From: CAZWES01 sp964632395
GTDB taxonomy: Bacteria; Patescibacteriota; Gracilibacteria; Peribacterales; Peribacteraceae
Direction of reading: 5' to 3'
Assembly (NCBI GenBank): GCA_964632395.1
Contig: CAZWES010000005.1
Span: forward strand, 1 to 54,100
DNA length: 54,100 nt
Positions within the stretch are counted from its first letter, which is position 1; the number at the start of each line of letters is the position of its first letter. Made by a program: the position numbers and the translations under genes. Under the pieces are notes generated by a model that saw nothing but the letters and a program-made list of their open reading frames with translations, searched no databases and was not told where the DNA came from. This document shows, in pieces, positions 51,758 to 54,100 of this stretch.

Positions 51758-54100
51758 ATGCCGGACGAACAACCAAATCACAATCAGAAGGCAAAAGAAA
51801 TGACCAGAGAGCTAATGGATAGCAGAGAAGAAGCTATGAGTGACTTTGAATTGGAGGTGAAAGAAAAGCAGAAACTGGACCAATTGAAAGAGAAGATTAA
51901 AGCTTTTTCAGAAGAATCAGATGAAGCGATGGAAGCGCTCAATGAAGCAATTACAGAAGTAGCGGCAGAGGAAAAGTTATATAAGGTTCAAGTTTTGAGA
52001 ATAATATGGGGATATGAAGTGCCGCACAGATACGAAATAGATTCACATAGTATTTTCTCGCGATACAAAGAACTAAAAGAATCTGTACCTGCCAATGTTC
52101 TGAAGGCAGCAATTGAGAGAGAATTGAAGAGCGAGAAAATTGTATCAACAGTACTGGAGTATGCAGAAGATTATATAGATGAACCTTGGGCGGAAGAACT
52201 TATAGCAAAAGCCATAAAACAAAATCCTTCTGTAATTATTTACGACTACAAAAAACTAAAAAGTATTGTTCCTAATGCTGAAGATCTACTGAAAGAACAG
52301 GTGAAACTCCATCCGACTTCTATTTTGTTTTACGGAGCTGAGGAGATTGAGGGAGAAGAATTCGAAGAAGAAATGCTATATGAAGCAGCCATAGCAGCAG
52401 CAAAATCTAGTCCCTACAACGTTTTTCAGGATTTTAGTAAAATAAGAGGAAGAACTTACAGGGAGAAAGAATATGCTGCTGAAATAGCAGCAATTGCCGT
52501 TGATTATGATCCTTCTGCGGCATTCCAGAACTATGGAAAATACAAAGACTTACCGAATTCCGACACAATATTGAGAAAAGCAGCCATTGGAGAAACAAAG
52601 GAACGTTACTATATGACACTATTCAATTACGATAATTATGAGAAGGTGAGTGGCAAACCATTTGAACGAGAAGTTTTATTGGCATGTGCAGAAAACAACC
52701 CACAGGTAGTATTGGCTAATGCCGAAGCGTTCAAGGATAAAGATTTTGCCAATGAAATTGTTCATAATGCTGCTGCAAAAGTAGCTGAAATAAAACCAGA
52801 AGAGGCGCTGGTGCATTACAAGGAGGGTAAAGAAAAAGAGTCCTATGCAGATGGCGAACGAAGGAAAACCAAGACAGAAGGTTTTGGAGAATTGCTTAAC
52901 GATGAACAGAAGCAAGAATTTTTCTCAACACTCGCATCCAAGTCCGAAAGTGCACCTGGAGCCCTTATTGAATACTACGATACCTTAAAGGATTATGTAG
53001 ATGATCCAATTTCGACACTACGAACAGCAGTACAAAACGCCAGGGGAACTAGTCCACAATCACTCATAAGAGGTTTTTCAGCATATAGGGATGCTCTTGA
53101 AGGCGGAGAAGAGGAAGCAGTGGCTATTCTCATGGAAGCTGTTGAGCAAGAACCACGAGAAGCTATATGTGCGTTTGAAAACTATGGTGAATTTGAACCT
53201 CATGCAGAACGAGCATTGAAAGCAGCGGCTTTGAAGGAGCCAAAGTCAGTGTTTTATGGGTTCGATGGATTTAAGAATAAGCCTTATGCAAAAGATGTCT
53301 TTGTACAAGCTGGCAAAGAAGAGCCAGACAGGGTACTAGGGAGTCTTGGTAAACATGAAGATTTAGAAGGATTACCATACGAAGAAGAGGCTCTCAATGA
53401 AATCATTGCTTTTACCGTAGAAAAATATCCTTGGATGATTGTAGAGAACTTACAGCGACATCAATCAGATTACGACAGAGATAAAAAATATGATCCTGAA
53501 AATGCAAAAGAGCCGTTTCTGCTGAAACTGCTGAGCAAAGATGATCTACAGAAGAAGATCATTGATTCTGCTTACAAGAATGAACCTTTTACCTTTGTAA
53601 GAAATACAAAGTACTTTGAAAAAGTACTGCCAGAAGCAGAAATGGCCAAAGCACTATTTCTTGCACTAGAAAAGCACCCTGCTCAATGTGCTAATTATGG
53701 AGGGGTTGATTTGTCTTACTTAGCTGAACGTGATCCTGCTGCCACTGGTGCATTTCTTATGAAATTTGCACACCAATATCCGTATAACTTTATTTCGAAT
53801 ATCAATAAAAAAGAAGTTCCAGGAATTTCTGAGTATGAACAGGCGCGTGTAGTCGCAGAAAGACTGACTGAGCTCGGAGACAGCTTGAGATTTACTATGA
53901 ATCACAACGAAAGACTGGAACACACTGAGAATGTGTTTCAGAGACTGTGGCAGGAAAACCACGAGAAGGTGCGGCAAGATATTGATGCTTTCAATAAAAA
54001 ATACGGAACTTCCATTGAGTTTAGAGGAATTCGAAGAGATCCTAGTAATTCAAGAAGTCATGAGTCCATAAGCTATTCGCTCATATTCATAAATACATTT
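51758..54100 (+). CDS. Large alpha-solenoid repeat protein, 3' end outside the window
   Basis: The open frame runs 781 codons from MPDEQPNHNQKAKEM to the window edge without a stop. The N-terminal 70 residues are a charged coiled coil. The rest is a series of degenerate helical repeats of roughly 35-40 residues with a recurring A...P..AL..Y..Y pattern: AIAAAKSSPYNVFQDF, AIAVDYDPSAAFQNYGKY, ACAENNPQVVLANAEAF, AVEQEPREAICAFENYGEF, AALKEPKSVFYGFDGF. This suggests a HEAT/TPR-like solenoid for protein binding. No catalytic domain is seen in the visible part. Composition is clearly more AT-rich than the core genes, in keeping with imported cargo next to the recombinase. Confidence 0.75.
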   Translation, partial: MPDEQPNHNQKAKEMTRELMDSREEAMSDFELEVKEKQKLDQLKEKIKAFSEESDEAMEALNEAITEVAAEEKLYKVQVLRIIWGYEVPHRYEIDSHSIFSRYKELKESVPANVLKAAIERELKSEKIVSTVLEYAEDYIDEPWAEELIAKAIKQNPSVIIYDYKKLKSIVPNAEDLLKEQVKLHPTSILFYGAEEIEGEEFEEEMLYEAAIAAAKSSPYNVFQDFSKIRGRTYREKEYAAEIAAIAVDYDPSAAFQNYGKYKDLPNSDTILRKAAIGETKERYYMTLFNYDNYEKVSGKPFEREVLLACAENNPQVVLANAEAFKDKDFANEIVHNAAAKVAEIKPEEALVHYKEGKEKESYADGERRKTKTEGFGELLNDEQKQEFFSTLASKSESAPGALIEYYDTLKDYVDDPISTLRTAVQNARGTSPQSLIRGFSAYRDALEGGEEEAVAILMEAVEQEPREAICAFENYGEFEPHAERALKAAALKEPKSVFYGFDGFKNKPYAKDVFVQAGKEEPDRVLGSLGKHEDLEGLPYEEEALNEIIAFTVEKYPWMIVENLQRHQSDYDRDKKYDPENAKEPFLLKLLSKDDLQKKIIDSAYKNEPFTFVRNTKYFEKVLPEAEMAKALFLALEKHPAQCANYGGVDLSYLAERDPAATGAFLMKFAHQYPYNFISNINKKEVPGISEYEQARVVAERLTELGDSLRFTMNHNERLEHTENVFQRLWQENHEKVRQDIDAFNKKYGTSIEFRGIRRDPSNSRSHESISYSLIFINTF

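Noticed and set aside
1..54100. Alternative genetic code (UGA as Gly)
   Set aside because: Several well-recognised genes (the maf-like gene, ligA, the HD gene) end at TGA where the family ends, and no conserved frame needs TGA read through.
51758..54100. Minus-strand frames inside the solenoid gene
   Set aside because: They are short, scattered Phe/Leu-rich shadows of the uninterrupted plus-strand frame.

Overview
The window reads as a chromosomal segment of a Candidate Phyla Radiation (Patescibacteria) bacterium. A Peregrinibacteria/Peribacteria-like lineage is my best guess; this is inference from gene content, not a phylogeny. Pointers are a compact ribosomal-protein block, several S-layer-homology (SLH) proteins, a class I LysRS, a eukaryote-like (type 2) IleRS, VirB2-like pilin proteins, and very few Shine-Dalgarno sites. 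TGA is a normal stop codon, so this is not a UGA=Gly Gracilibacteria/Absconditabacteria genome.

Layout. 1-3.5 kb: end of a Maf-like gene, unknown small genes, an ATGA-coupled three-gene unit opposite an ACT-domain gene with a palindrome between them, and a STAS protein. 3.7-9.8 kb: ribBA, ribH, two secreted SLH proteins and a nucleotidyltransferase-like gene. 9.8-18 kb: tRNA-Leu, nth, asnS, ligA, an SLH protein and a large secreted Met/Pro/Gly-rich protein. 18-24.5 kb: ribD, class I aldolase, a ferritin-like protein, ParDE, tRNA-Ala, map and rpsU. 24.6-29 kb: infA-rpmJ-rpsM-rpsK-rpsD-rpoA-rplQ-rplM-rpsI. 29-35 kb: HD protein, Phd/VapC, lysS, a second ParE-type module, rnc and nusB. 35-43 kb: two tandem-module VirB2-like membrane proteins, folP, a RelA/SpoT protein fused to a DMT-type transporter, a GNAT protein and an unknown. 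43-49.5 kb: NYN nuclease, a 1516-aa IleRS carrying two internal histidine-phosphatase domains, and a second class I aldolase-like gene. 49.6-54.1 kb: a serine-recombinase element inserted at tRNA-Arg, then an AT-rich cargo region with a large alpha-solenoid repeat protein that runs off the end.

What stands out: (1) RSH-DMT fusion with a degenerate synthetase; (2) IleRS with two complete histidine-phosphatase domains; (3) many short palindromic repeat families lying between genes and also inserted in frame in ileS, folP, ligA and probably lysS; (4) two places where the 5' end of a housekeeping gene (map, ileS) is duplicated upstream of a small gene; (5) a recombinase whose 3' end runs into tRNA-Arg and is repeated inverted 1.4 kb away with a different tail; (6) many start codons 6-7 nt after a -10 box, implying widespread leaderless mRNAs. 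All calls come from reading the sequence; no database search was run.
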